Origin: Methanobacteriota archaeon
GTDB lineage: Archaea; Thermoplasmatota; Thermoplasmata; RBG-16-68-12
DNA: 43,248 nucleotides
Direction: 5' to 3'
Assembly (NCBI GenBank): GCA_005879065.1
Contig: VBLU01000005.1
Span: forward strand, 1 to 43,248
Part shown: piece after piece, positions 8,313 through 16,461 of the stretch
Layout: the number at the start of each line of letters is the position of its first letter
Numbering within the stretch: position 1 is the stretch's first letter
Notes under the pieces: model-generated
What the model saw: the letters and a program-made list of their open reading frames with translations, nothing else
Databases searched by the model: none
Told to the model about the DNA's origin: nothing
Position numbers and translations under genes: made by a program

Positions 8313-9398
8313 TCACACGCTCGCGCGGACGGCCTTCAGGAGCCAATCGATAGACTCCGGGTCCGCTTGGGTGCCCATCGTCCCGACCCGGATCGTCTTC
8401 CCGCGCAGCGGACCGAGTCCGCCCGAGATGTAGATATCATGCTCGTCCTTTAGGCGCCTCACGAGACGGGCCGGGTCGACCCCGGGAGGAGGGGTGAAGC
8501 AGCCCACCGTGTTCGAGAGGATCGCGGACGGCCCGACAGGCTTGAATCCGAGCTCGGCCAGGCCGGCCCGCAATCGAGCCGCGACCTTCGCATGTCGAGC
8601 GAAGCGCGCCTCGAGGCCTTCCTCCCGCAGGAGCTTGAGCGCCCGGTGGAAAGCATAGAACAGGTTCGAGGAAATCGTGGTCGGGGTCGGATGCCAGTCG
8701 CCCCACTCCCGCTCGTACCGGTCCCAGGTGTACAGGTTCAGGTACCATCCTTCCACGGATTTCGGGTCCGTCGATTCCCAAAGCGACCGCGATACGGCGA
8801 CGGGGGCGATGCCCGCGGGGGCGGCGATGCACTTCTGGGACGCCGAGAACCCGGCATCGATCCCGAGCTTCGCGAACGGAAGCGGGAGCCCGCCGAGGGA
8901 AGAGACAGCGTCCACGATCACGAACGCGTCAGCGGCATGGGCGGCCTCGACGATCGGGTCGAGGGAGTTCGTCACCCCGGTCGAGGTCTCGTTGTGGACT
9001 ACGACGACGGCCTTCGCGGGCGTCTTCAACGCCGTCCGTAGGGCCGCGAGATCCGGGGCGGACCCCCACGCCGATGAGACGAGGTCCGCTTTTACCCGAT
9101 GCGTGAGCAGGACCTCGTGCGTCCGGTCGCCGAAGAAACCGTTCGACACGACGACGATTCGGTCGCCCGGTCGGAGGAACGTGTATCCGATCGCCTCCAG
9201 GGCGGCATGACCAGGTCCCGCGATCGGGAACACGTGCGCATCTGGGGCGGACCAGATGTACCGCATCATCTCCCCCGTTTCGGAGTGGGCCTTCACCCAG
9301 GCGTCGCCGTAGTGCGGTGCCGCGGGCTTCGCAAGTTCCTCGCGCACTTGCCGAGGAAGAGGGACGGGCCCGGGAATGAGAAGTAGACCCGGCTCCAT
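8313..9398 (-). CDS. Class V aminotransferase (alanine-glyoxylate / serine-pyruvate type)
   Basis: A 361-residue PLP-dependent class V aminotransferase. The N terminus LLIPGPVPLPRQVREELAKP with PHYGDAW is the signature of the alanine-glyoxylate/serine-pyruvate group. The Schiff-base lysine is K189 in FSASQKCIAAPAG, and the DAVSSLGG block provides the cofactor-binding Asp. The substrate could be alanine, serine or a related amino acid with glyoxylate or pyruvate. The ATG at 9398 begins MEPGLLLIPGP. It lies 66 bases downstream of the radA stop and could be read with it, although a functional link is not evident. Confidence 0.92.
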   Translation of the reverse strand: MEPGLLLIPGPVPLPRQVREELAKPAAPHYGDAWVKAHSETGEMMRYIWSAPDAHVFPIAGPGHAALEAIGYTFLRPGDRIVVVSNGFFGDRTHEVLLTHRVKADLVSSAWGSAPDLAALRTALKTPAKAVVVVHNETSTGVTNSLDPIVEAAHAADAFVIVDAVSSLGGLPLPFAKLGIDAGFSASQKCIAAPAGIAPVAVSRSLWESTDPKSVEGWYLNLYTWDRYEREWGDWHPTPTTISSNLFYAFHRALKLLREEGLEARFARHAKVAARLRAGLAELGFKPVGPSAILSNTVGCFTPPPGVDPARLVRRLKDEHDIYISGGLGPLRGKTIRVGTMGTQADPESIDWLLKAVRASV

Positions 9399-9464
9399 GG
9401 AACCCCGTCCTTCAATGGATTCGACGATACTTCAAGCTGCCCCGACACGAATTGACACGCGACC

Positions 9465-10451
9465 TCAGTCGCGGATCCCGTCCTCGGAGACGCTGAAGAC
9501 GGCCTCGGCCTCCGGCAGGCTCGGCGAGTCAATCAGGCGCGCGATCCGCTTCCCGCCTTTCGATTTGCGCAGATAGACGCGGAAGGTCGCGCTGTGCCCG
9601 ACAATGTGCCCGCCGACCGGGCGCGTCGGGTCCCCGAAGAACGCGTCCGGCTTCGCGTGGACCTGATTCGTCACGTACACGACGGCGTTATGGATGTCCC
9701 CGAAACGCATGAGCTCGTGAATGTGCTTATTCAGCAGCTGCTGCCGTTCCGCAAGGACCCCGCGACCGATGAATTCGGCCCGAAAGTGGGCGGTCAGGGA
9801 GTCGATCACGATCAGCCGAATCGGGAAGTCCTGGGTCAGCTCTTGCGCCTTCTCGACGAGCAGCATCTGGTGGTGGCTGTTGAACGCCCGGGCGACGTGG
9901 ATGCGTTTCAGGATGGCGTCCGCATCGAGATCCAGCGCGTCCGCCATGTGACGAATCCGCTCGGGTCGGAAGGTCTGTTCTGTGTCGATCCAGACCGTGT
10001 CCCCGTTCATCCCGCCGTCGTCCTCCGGGCGGGTCACGTTCACCGCAAGCTGATGCCCGATTTGGGACTTCCCCGATCCAAATTCGCCGTACATTTCGGT
10101 GATCGCTTGAGTTTCCAGGCCGCCCCCGAGGAGTTCGTCCAGAGCTTTCGAACAGGTCGTGAGCTTCGCGACGGACTTCCGACGTTCCAAGATCACGTCG
10201 CCGGTCTCGAAGCCCCCGATGTCGACGGCTTCGCGGGCCGCAATGATGATCTTCTGGGCCACGTTCGTGCCGATCTCGGCGGCGTCCGCAACCATCGTGG
10301 GGGAGGCGACGGCCAGCCCCATGAGGTCCGTGAACCCGGCCTCTTTCAGCTTCTCCGCAGTCGCGGGTCCGACGCCGGACAGCTCTTCAATCGACTTGAT
10401 GGCCTTGACTGCTACTGCCACCTTGTCACCTTTCTTCTCATCCCTGGCCAT
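9465..10451 (-). CDS. radA: DNA repair and recombination protein RadA
   Basis: A 328-residue RadA recombinase, the archaeal RecA/Rad51 homologue that forms filaments on single-stranded DNA for homologous recombination. The N-terminal helix-hairpin-helix domain is at about 18-78 ([20 protein letters not shown]). Walker A is GEFGSGKSQ at 122-130 and Walker B is [13 protein letters not shown]. The C-terminal part has YVTNQV and the [19 protein letters not shown] block. The ATG at 10451 follows the family start. The 85 bases upstream hold two related inverted repeats, described separately, which makes damage-responsive control plausible. Confidence 0.97.
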   Translation of the reverse strand: MARDEKKGDKVAVAVKAIKSIEELSGVGPATAEKLKEAGFTDLMGLAVASPTMVADAAEIGTNVAQKIIIAAREAVDIGGFETGDVILERRKSVAKLTTCSKALDELLGGGLETQAITEMYGEFGSGKSQIGHQLAVNVTRPEDDGGMNGDTVWIDTEQTFRPERIRHMADALDLDADAILKRIHVARAFNSHHQMLLVEKAQELTQDFPIRLIVIDSLTAHFRAEFIGRGVLAERQQLLNKHIHELMRFGDIHNAVVYVTNQVHAKPDAFFGDPTRPVGGHIVGHSATFRVYLRKSKGGKRIARLIDSPSLPEAEAVFSVSEDGIRD

Positions 10452-10478
10452 AGTTAAGGCGGTAACACAGGGGGGTGG

Positions 10479-10498
10479 GTGAAACTATCGCTTTTCAC
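10479..10498. promoter_or_regulatory. Inverted repeat 1 upstream of radA
   Basis: GTGAAA-CTATCGCT-TTTCAC is a perfect six-base inverted repeat with an eight-base spacer, 28 bases from the radA start codon. It lies where the basal promoter of a leaderless transcript would sit, so a bound protein would be expected to block transcription. No matching regulator is recognised in the window. Confidence 0.5.
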
Positions 10499-10512
10499 GC
10501 GCACGCGATGGA

Positions 10513-10530
10513 GAAATATCGCTCGATTTC
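10513..10530. promoter_or_regulatory. Inverted repeat 2 upstream of radA
   Basis: GAAAT-ATCGCTCG-ATTTC has five-base arms and an eight-base spacer. It shares the core GAAA, then TATCGCT, then TTTC with repeat 1. The GAAA elements of the two copies are 32 bases apart, close to three helical turns. On the minus strand it contains CGATATTTC, which may be the radA TATA box. Confidence 0.45.
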
Positions 10531-10536
10531 GGGCCG

Positions 10537-11697
10537 TTAGTGGAGCCGAGTCGTCACGTCGGGAGCCTCGAGAAAACGCCCCAGGTCGTTGGCTTCCTCC
10601 TTCGCCTTCGCTCGCGTTTCCTTGCTGAACGGAGTGAACATCTTGACATCCACGCCGAGCTTCCCCCGGCCGCGCTGATACGACCACGTCCCGGTGACAC
10701 GACCGTCCAGCAAGACGACCGGAGCAAGCCAGCCCTGATCCTTGTACACCTGCTTGTAGCGGGATCGGTCCACAAGGTGGTCTCTACGACGATGGCCTTG
10801 CAAGAACGGGTCGAAGCTCGGAAGGAGCCGCACGGCCCCGCGATCGGTCGCTGCCTTTTCCAGGTCCCGGAGGTCCTTCTTCAAGAGGTATGCGTGCCGG
10901 TCTCCCTGATCCACCTCGACAAGCTCCTCGCGGAGCCGGTCCAAGATGACCCGAAGTCGTCGAACGTACACGCCGGACCAAGCCCAGAGATCGGCGACAT
11001 CGGCCGGGCCGAAGGCGCTCAGGTGATGCCGGACCAACGCGTCCTCGGCCTTGTCTTCCGTCGGCATCGACGGCGGCTCGCGAAGCCAATCATCCACGCG
11101 CGTGAACGTGATCTGTTGTCCCTGGCTCGGACCGAAGCACACGAGGCCCCGAATCACGGCCGGCCGGACAAGCTGCCACGCGGTGTTGGACCCCTCCGTC
11201 TTGTGTCCCCACCCTCCGTCCATCCAGTCTTTCGTCTTCGTCCCAAGCCTCTTCGCCAAATAGCCCACGAGCTGGGCCCGGGTCAGCGGGCCGCCCTTGA
11301 GGGCGTCGAGGATCATCGCCGTGGTCTCGTCCTCCTTCAAACCCGATCGCTGGATCCACTTCTGCTCGCGCGGCAGCCTCGTCGGCATGAGACCGCGGAG
11401 GTACAGGAGGAGTTCGTTCGAGGCTAGCAAGTGCAGCGCCCCCCGCATGGACCACGTTTTGACGATCGTCCGCTTCTGTTCAAGGGCCCGCTCGACGTCG
11501 TCGACGGTCAGATCCCGGAGGCGAGACCACAGGGCGATCCGCGCCATGGCGGTGACCTGGGCCTGGACCCCGCACACGTCGCGGACGACGTTCGGGAGGT
11601 GGCTGCTCGGGACTCGGACGTCGAGGTGGTGCCGGTGCAAACGGAACGCGGCAATCTGGGCTTCGGTGAAGGATGCCCTATCCGTTCGGTCGGTCAC
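10537..11697 (-). CDS. AlkZ-like winged-helix DNA glycosylase family protein (HTH_42)
   Basis: A 386-residue HTH_42 (YcaQ/AlkZ) family protein. AlkZ-type members are DNA glycosylases that remove bulky alkyl adducts and interstrand crosslinks. The catalytic QxQ motif is present as Q45-A46-Q47 in CGVQAQVTAMA, and KTWSMRGALHLL (about 80-91) is the conserved strand next to it. Further on are tandem winged helices (HHLSAFGPADVADLWAWSG) and the barrel motif VRLLPSFDPFLQGHRRRD. The start is GTG at 11697, with a TATA-like box near 11727-11736. The gene lies just upstream of radA on the same strand with an 85-base gap containing the paired inverted repeats. Substrate specificity is inferred from the motif only. 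Confidence 0.85.
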   Translation of the reverse strand: MTDRTDRASFTEAQIAAFRLHRHHLDVRVPSSHLPNVVRDVCGVQAQVTAMARIALWSRLRDLTVDDVERALEQKRTIVKTWSMRGALHLLASNELLLYLRGLMPTRLPREQKWIQRSGLKEDETTAMILDALKGGPLTRAQLVGYLAKRLGTKTKDWMDGGWGHKTEGSNTAWQLVRPAVIRGLVCFGPSQGQQITFTRVDDWLREPPSMPTEDKAEDALVRHHLSAFGPADVADLWAWSGVYVRRLRVILDRLREELVEVDQGDRHAYLLKKDLRDLEKAATDRGAVRLLPSFDPFLQGHRRRDHLVDRSRYKQVYKDQGWLAPVVLLDGRVTGTWSYQRGRGKLGVDVKMFTPFSKETRAKAKEEANDLGRFLEAPDVTTRLH

Positions 11698-11826
11698 GTT
11701 CCTCGAACGCGAGAATTGTGCTCACGGTCCTAAGGGTTTGGGATTCGCCGCGTCCGATGCCCGAGAGACGAACGCGCTCGCAACTTGTTCCGACCGGGTA
11801 CGAAACCCCTTTTCCCTCGGGCTGCG

Positions 11827-12600
11827 ATGCTCCGCACGGTGCCGGGCCGCCTCTCGTTCGACCGCGTTGCGACGATTTACGACGAGACGAGGAGCCTCGC
11901 GCCGCGGGCGATGGCCCGGTTGCTCGCGGTCCTCGTGGACGAGCTCCACCGCAAGCGGGTCCTCGAGATTGGCGTCGGGACGGGCCGGTACGCCGTTCCG
12001 CTCCAGAAGAGCGGGATCCGCGTGGTCGGGGTCGACATCTCGCGACTCATGGTCGAATTTGGCCTCGCGAAAGGCCTTCGAGACGTCGTCTTCGCGGAAG
12101 GCGCGCACCTTCCATTCGGCCCACGCTCCTTCGACGTCGCCACGACGAACCACGTGCTTCACCTGGTCCCAAACTGGCGCGAGGTGTTCGCGGAAATCGC
12201 GCGCGTCACGCGGGAGACGTACTTCACCGTGATCGAGCGATCGCAGCGGGTCGATTCGATCCAGCGCGACTACGACGACCTCCTGCGCGAAGCAGGCTAC
12301 GAGTATCATCATCCGGGGATCCACGAACGCGATCTTCCCAGCCTCGTGAAACCGGATATGGTGATTCCGGTGGGTCCGTTCCATGAGACGGTGCCCGCCG
12401 ACACCATCCTGAAGGAGTTTGCGGGTCGTGCGTACTCGGGTCAGTGGGACGTCCCGGAGCCGATTCATCGGGAAGCGATGACGCGCCTCCGGCAGCAATG
12501 GGGAGGCAAGGACTATTCCCGATCCTACGCCCTCGAGGTGACGTTCTGGCGAATCGACCGGATCCCGGAACTCGCGAAGGCGACCGTTCAGAGGTCGTGA
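11827..12600 (+). CDS. Class I SAM-dependent methyltransferase
   Basis: A 257-residue class I methyltransferase when started at the ATG at 11827 (MLRTVPGRLSFDRVATIYDETR); an ATG 14 codons further upstream is open, but the extension looks unlike a family N terminus and covers the likely promoter T-tract near 11810. Motif I is VLEIGVGTGRYAVPL and the acidic loop is VVGVDIS. The motif after it, FDVATTNHVLHLVPNW, is typical of the UbiE/COQ5-like group. The substrate is unknown. The gene overlaps the convergent dphB by 13 bases. Confidence 0.83.
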   Translation: MLRTVPGRLSFDRVATIYDETRSLAPRAMARLLAVLVDELHRKRVLEIGVGTGRYAVPLQKSGIRVVGVDISRLMVEFGLAKGLRDVVFAEGAHLPFGPRSFDVATTNHVLHLVPNWREVFAEIARVTRETYFTVIERSQRVDSIQRDYDDLLREAGYEYHHPGIHERDLPSLVKPDMVIPVGPFHETVPADTILKEFAGRAYSGQWDVPEPIHREAMTRLRQQWGGKDYSRSYALEVTFWRIDRIPELAKATVQRS

Positions 12601-13367
12601 GGCGCCCCGGCGAAGGCAATCAGCGCCTCCTTCTCGAGGAAATGCAGGCGCCCCGGGATCACGATGCAGTGCAACGGCGGTCCCAAGTCTCGATCCGAAA
12701 GCATGCCCATGGGCCCGCCGGTGGCGCGGACCTCCGGCGAGCCGACCCGGCTCAGGACGCAGGCCAGCGTCTCCGGGCCGAAGTCGGACGTGCCCATCTT
12801 CACCGCCATCCGCAGGAGGAGCGCGAGCGCGTCCTGAGGGGTCAGGAACGAACCACCCTCCCGCAGATCCAGCAACACGAGCGAGTGGAGGCCGGCCCGA
12901 CGGTTCTCGAGGATCGCCTCAAGCGGACTCGTCGGGCCGAATCCTGCGGCCGGAAAAGGAACCGTCGTGGTCCTTCCGAACTTGTACACCTGGAGCCCGA
13001 GGGCACCCGCAGCCGCGGTGAGGATCGAAACTCCGTGAACGATTCGGGTCGGAATCTTCGCTGCAGCGGCCCGCAGACGGAGATCCACATGGGTCGTCGC
13101 GGCCATCGGATCACCGACGACGAGGAACGCGACCTTCTGTTTCGCAGCCGCCTCCAGAATCGTCCGACCGTCCTCCACGTCGTTCCTCGAGAGCACTCGA
13201 ATTTTCTTCCCGACGAGCTGCTCTACGGAAGCGACCGTGGCGCCCGCCAAGCCCGACGTGTAGAGCTCCGCGAAGACGACGTCGGCCGAGCGCGCTTCAT
13301 CGAGGCCGCGCAGCGTGATGCCTTTCTCGTCGTGGAGGCCCAGGCCGATGAACACCAGTTCACCCAT
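12588..13367 (-). CDS. dphB: Diphthine synthase
   Basis: A 259-residue diphthine synthase (Dph5/DphB). It uses S-adenosylmethionine to methylate the modified histidine of elongation factor 2 on the way to diphthamide. The N terminus MGELVFIGLGLHDEKGITLRG, the AELYTS block, the VGDPMAATTHVDLRL strand and HGVSILTAAAGALGLQVYKFG are the conserved landmarks of the tetrapyrrole-methylase fold in this family. The length is normal. The ATG at 13367 is divergent from trm5, with 94 bases between the starts. Diphthamide is restricted to archaea and eukaryotes, so this supports an archaeal host. Confidence 0.95.
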   Translation of the reverse strand: MGELVFIGLGLHDEKGITLRGLDEARSADVVFAELYTSGLAGATVASVEQLVGKKIRVLSRNDVEDGRTILEAAAKQKVAFLVVGDPMAATTHVDLRLRAAAAKIPTRIVHGVSILTAAAGALGLQVYKFGRTTTVPFPAAGFGPTSPLEAILENRRAGLHSLVLLDLREGGSFLTPQDALALLLRMAVKMGTSDFGPETLACVLSRVGSPEVRATGGPMGMLSDRDLGPPLHCIVIPGRLHFLEKEALIAFAGAPHDL

Positions 13368-13461
13368 GGCGGCGGTGGGAGCCGCATGAGAGGCTTAGAC
13401 CCTTCCCTCGGACTCCACGAGCCTCGAAAACCCTTTAGCACCCGCGCTTATCGCAGCTCCC

Positions 13462-14472
13462 ATGCGAGCTTGGGCGGTCGTCGTTCCGCGCGAACGCGCG
13501 GAGGAAGTTCGGCGGACCCTCCTCGAACGCGGCGTGCTGCTGAAACAAGTTCGGATCGCCCACGAGGACGACTCGATTCTCCTCCCGACCCGAGAACACG
13601 TGGACCTCGGCTTTCCCACGAAGGAAGGAGAGTTCGAGGAAGGATTCGTGGCCGTCCGGAGTTACAAGGATGTCATTGAGGTCCCGGCCTCGGCCCGCCG
13701 GCTGTTGCCGAGCTCCTTTGACGTCGTCGGCGACATCGCGATAATCAAGATTCCGGAGGAATTGCGGGCGCGCCGGATGGCCATCGGCGACGCCATCCGG
13801 AGGTGGAATCCGAAAATCGGTGTGGTCCTCGAGGATCGCGGTGTGAAGGGGGAGCACCGGATCCGGGAGATCGACGTCATCGCGGGAGAGCCGCGGACCA
13901 CCACCGTTCACACGGAGCACGGCCTGCACTATCGCGTGGACCTGTCGCGCGCCTATTTCAGTCCCCGACTCGCGTCGGAGCGAAAACGGATCGCGGATCT
14001 GATCGAAGCCGGCGAAACGGTCGCGGACCCCTTCGCGGGGGTCGGGCCGTACTCGATCCTCATCGCGAAGCGGCGCCGACCGAGCGAGGTTCACGCTTCG
14101 GATGCGAATCCAAGGGCGGTACGATTTCTTCGAGAGAACGTCGCAGCGAATCGGGCGGACCGTGTCACGGTACGTCAAGGGGACGCGCACGCCATCCTCA
14201 GGCAGGTCGCCCCCGTGGACCGGGTCATCTTGGATCTTCCTCATTCCGCGATGGACTACCTCGGAGCCGCGTTCCGGGCCCTCGGGGCTCGCGGCACCGT
14301 CCACGTCTACGGCATCCTCGAGGCAGCCGAGGAAGGCGAGGCCCGCGATCGGATCCAATCCGCCGCTCGAACCGCGGGGTTCCGGATGAAAGGCCTCTCG
14401 CAGCACCATGTGCGTGCCTACTCGCCGACGAAATATCAGACGGCGTTCGATGTTACCGTCGTTCGAGGGTGA
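13462..14472 (+). CDS. trm5: tRNA (guanine37-N1)-methyltransferase, Trm5 family
   Basis: A 336-residue Trm5-family enzyme that makes m1G37 next to the anticodon and so prevents frameshifting. Domain D2 carries VDLSRAYFSPRLASERKRI; the SAM site is VADPFAGVGPYSILIAKR. The family's NLPxxS catalytic-loop motif reads DLPHSA here, with Asp258 in place of the usual Asn. The HHVRAYSPTKYQTAFDV C-terminal block is also typical. The ATG at 13462 has a T-rich TATA-like element about 25-30 bases upstream. It overlaps the convergent dUTPase gene by 20 bases. Paralogues that act on wyosine intermediates share the fold, so exact specificity is not certain. Confidence 0.9.
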   Translation: MRAWAVVVPRERAEEVRRTLLERGVLLKQVRIAHEDDSILLPTREHVDLGFPTKEGEFEEGFVAVRSYKDVIEVPASARRLLPSSFDVVGDIAIIKIPEELRARRMAIGDAIRRWNPKIGVVLEDRGVKGEHRIREIDVIAGEPRTTTVHTEHGLHYRVDLSRAYFSPRLASERKRIADLIEAGETVADPFAGVGPYSILIAKRRRPSEVHASDANPRAVRFLRENVAANRADRVTVRQGDAHAILRQVAPVDRVILDLPHSAMDYLGAAFRALGARGTVHVYGILEAAEEGEARDRIQSAARTAGFRMKGLSQHHVRAYSPTKYQTAFDVTVVRG

Positions 14473-14929
14473 CGCCCCTCTGGCCCTGATAGGTCCCGGA
14501 TCGCCGCGCATATGTCTCCGACGCGGGCGAATCCAGCGTCAGGAAGACGACTTGGGCGAAGCGTTCGCCGATCGGCAGATCGAGGGCGTCAGAAGAGGCG
14601 TTGAACGCGCCGAACGTGAGGGTCCCGGAGAAGCCGGCATCGATCATGCCGAACGAGGCGATGATGCCTCGCCGCGCCCAGGTGGTCCGAAGCCAGATTT
14701 GGCCCGCGACATGACGCCCGAGACGAATCGTCTCGCGGGTGCTCACCGCGAACCGGGTCGCGGGCGGAATCCGATTCTGTGGCGCGCCCTTCTTCGCGGC
14801 CGGGATGACCACCTGATCGATGGAGACGTCGTATCCGTTCGGTGTCAGATTGCTCGGATCGAAGGGATCGATCTCGATTTCGCCCTTTCCGAGATATTGC
14901 AACACGTCGGCATCGGAAAGCAGGCCCAC
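14453..14929 (-). CDS. dut: dUTP diphosphatase, archaeal dCTP-deaminase-fold type
   Basis: A 158-residue protein of the dCTP deaminase/dUTPase fold. The block GMIDAGFSGTLTFGAFNASS aligns with the active-site strand of Dcd proteins, but the catalytic deaminase Glu (as in the LEFYNS strand of bacterial Dcd) is replaced by Gly. The archaeal dUTPase subfamily also lacks this Glu and shares the GERFAQVVF and YQGQRG elements, so hydrolysis of dUTP to dUMP is the better call than deamination. The start is GTG at 14929, with a TATA-like AATTAATCC (minus strand) at 14953-14961, again fitting a leaderless transcript. Automatic annotation would probably say dCTP deaminase. Confidence 0.8.
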   Translation of the reverse strand: MGLLSDADVLQYLGKGEIEIDPFDPSNLTPNGYDVSIDQVVIPAAKKGAPQNRIPPATRFAVSTRETIRLGRHVAGQIWLRTTWARRGIIASFGMIDAGFSGTLTFGAFNASSDALDLPIGERFAQVVFLTLDSPASETYARRSGTYQGQRGVTLERR

Positions 14930-15300
14930 GTCGCGTGGTAAGGAGTGGCGCGGATTAATTCTTCCTTCGGGAATCAGGAATGAAACGCTGGCCCGAGACT
15001 ATTTGAACGGGGCGCCCCCAAGAAGGGTCGTCAAGAAACGATAGGAGAAAATCCAATGTGCGCCCTGCTACGAGACCGGAAGCCCGTCGAAGAGAGCGGT
15101 GATCATGCCGACCCGAAACCGCGAAGGTTCGGTTGGAACTCGGAACGTTCCCAAGTCGGCCCGCAGGTCGTCGGGTTTCCGATCTGGCGTGCTTGGCTCC
15201 TTCGTTGATGGGACCGCACGCCCCGAATTCCCCCCGTCGAAGCAGGTCCGTTCCGAAGGTTTAAGGGATTTGTCCAGTTAGACCGCGGGAGGCACTCCCG
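14930..15300. other. Intergenic region between divergent dut and acyl-CoA dehydrogenase
   Basis: About 370 bases without a convincing gene. It holds the dut promoter at the left end (TATA-like element 14953-14961, a second candidate CTATTTGA at 14999-15006) and the acyl-CoA dehydrogenase promoter at the right end. The short open frames in between have no recognisable product and no tRNA or C/D-box pattern was seen. Confidence 0.6.
15259..15266 (+). promoter_or_regulatory. TATA-like box and Shine-Dalgarno of acyl-CoA dehydrogenase
   Basis: GTTTAAGG is followed by a short leader and the strong ribosome-binding motif GGGAGG at about 15287-15292, eight bases before the ATG at 15301. GGGAG-GCA-CTCCC is also a small inverted repeat covering the ribosome-binding site, so it could be partly masked in the mRNA. 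Confidence 0.5.
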
Positions 15301-16461
15301 ATGGACTTTCGGCTCACAGACGAGCAGAAGCTCATTCAGGAGACGGCCCGCAAGTTCGTCGACGCAGAGCTCGTCCCACACGTGCGGCAGTGGGAGGAGA
15401 AAGGCGAGATCCCGCGGTCCTTCTACGCGAAGATGGCCGACTTAGGCTTCCTCGGGGCTCCCGTCCCGGAGAAGTACGGTGGCGCGGGCATGGACTACGT
15501 CGCCTTCATGCTCCTGGTGGAGGAACTGAGCCGGGGCTCGTCGTCCGTCCGCACTACGGTCTCCGTGCAAACGTCCCTGTCCGAGACCTCCCTCCTGTGG
15601 TTCGCCTCCGAGGAACAGAAAAAGAAATGGCTCGTTCCGCTCGCGAAAGGGACGAAGTTCGGGGCATGGGCTCTCACGGAGCCGCAGGCGGGAAGTGACG
15701 CCGGGAGTCTGCAGACGACCGCGCGCCTCGACGGCAACGAATGGGTCCTCGACGGCCAGAAGCGATTCATCTCGAACGGGAGCATCGCGGATCTCGTCCA
15801 GGTCTACGCCCGGGAGCCGGGGACGAGCCGGCACGAGGGGATTTCCTTATTCATGGTGCCGAAGGACGCACCCGGGTTCAAGGTCACCCACGTCGAGACG
15901 ACGACGAAACTCGGATTGCGGGCGAGTCCGACAGCCGACCTGGCCTTCGAGCACTGCCGGATCCCAAAGGAGAACCTGATCGGGAAACGGGGCGACGGCT
16001 GGGCCCAGGCCATGAAGACGCTGAATAGCGGCCGCATCGGGATTGCCGCCGGGGCCGTCGGCGTCGCCCGCGCGGCGTTGGAGGCCGCCGTGAAGTACGT
16101 GAAGGAACGGAAGGCCTTCGGCCGGCCAATCGGAGACTTCCAGCTTGTCCGCGAGATGATCGCGCAGTCCGCCCTGGAGGTCGACGCGGCACGACTCCTC
16201 ACGCTGCGGGCGGCCCACATGCGGGACCTCGGCCTCGACAACACGCTCGAGGTGTCCATGGCGAAACTGTTCGGCGCGCAGATGGCCCAGCGAGTGACGG
16301 ACTGGGCCGTCCAAGTCCATGGCGGATACGGATTCAGCGGGGACTTCGACGTCGAGCGGTACTACCGCGATGCCCGGATCCTCGGCCTGTACGAGGGAAC
16401 GAACGAGATCCAGAAGCTGATCATCGCGGACCACACCCTCGGACCGACGACGAAGACATGA
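15301..16461 (+). CDS. Acyl-CoA dehydrogenase
   Basis: A 386-residue FAD enzyme that introduces the alpha-beta double bond in acyl-CoA substrates and passes electrons to an electron-transfer flavoprotein. FAD and substrate motifs are clear: WALTEPQAGSDAGSL, the KRFISNGSIADLVQVYA strand and VHGGYGFSGDFDVERYYRDA. The catalytic base is E365 in LYEGTNEIQKL, the position used by short- and medium-chain and butyryl-CoA enzymes. The ATG at 15301 is preceded by GGGAGG. The HIT gene overlaps its stop by four bases, so the two are co-transcribed. Chain length specificity is not readable. Confidence 0.95.
   Translation: MDFRLTDEQKLIQETARKFVDAELVPHVRQWEEKGEIPRSFYAKMADLGFLGAPVPEKYGGAGMDYVAFMLLVEELSRGSSSVRTTVSVQTSLSETSLLWFASEEQKKKWLVPLAKGTKFGAWALTEPQAGSDAGSLQTTARLDGNEWVLDGQKRFISNGSIADLVQVYAREPGTSRHEGISLFMVPKDAPGFKVTHVETTTKLGLRASPTADLAFEHCRIPKENLIGKRGDGWAQAMKTLNSGRIGIAAGAVGVARAALEAAVKYVKERKAFGRPIGDFQLVREMIAQSALEVDAARLLTLRAAHMRDLGLDNTLEVSMAKLFGAQMAQRVTDWAVQVHGGYGFSGDFDVERYYRDARILGLYEGTNEIQKLIIADHTLGPTTKT

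Noticed and set aside
12444-13679. Plus-strand open frame of 411 codons over dphB
   Set aside because: It is antisense to diphthine synthase and has no recognisable domain.
14942-15300. A tRNA or C/D-box RNA in the gap before acyl-CoA dehydrogenase
   Set aside because: No T-loop, box C or box D pattern with proper spacing was found.
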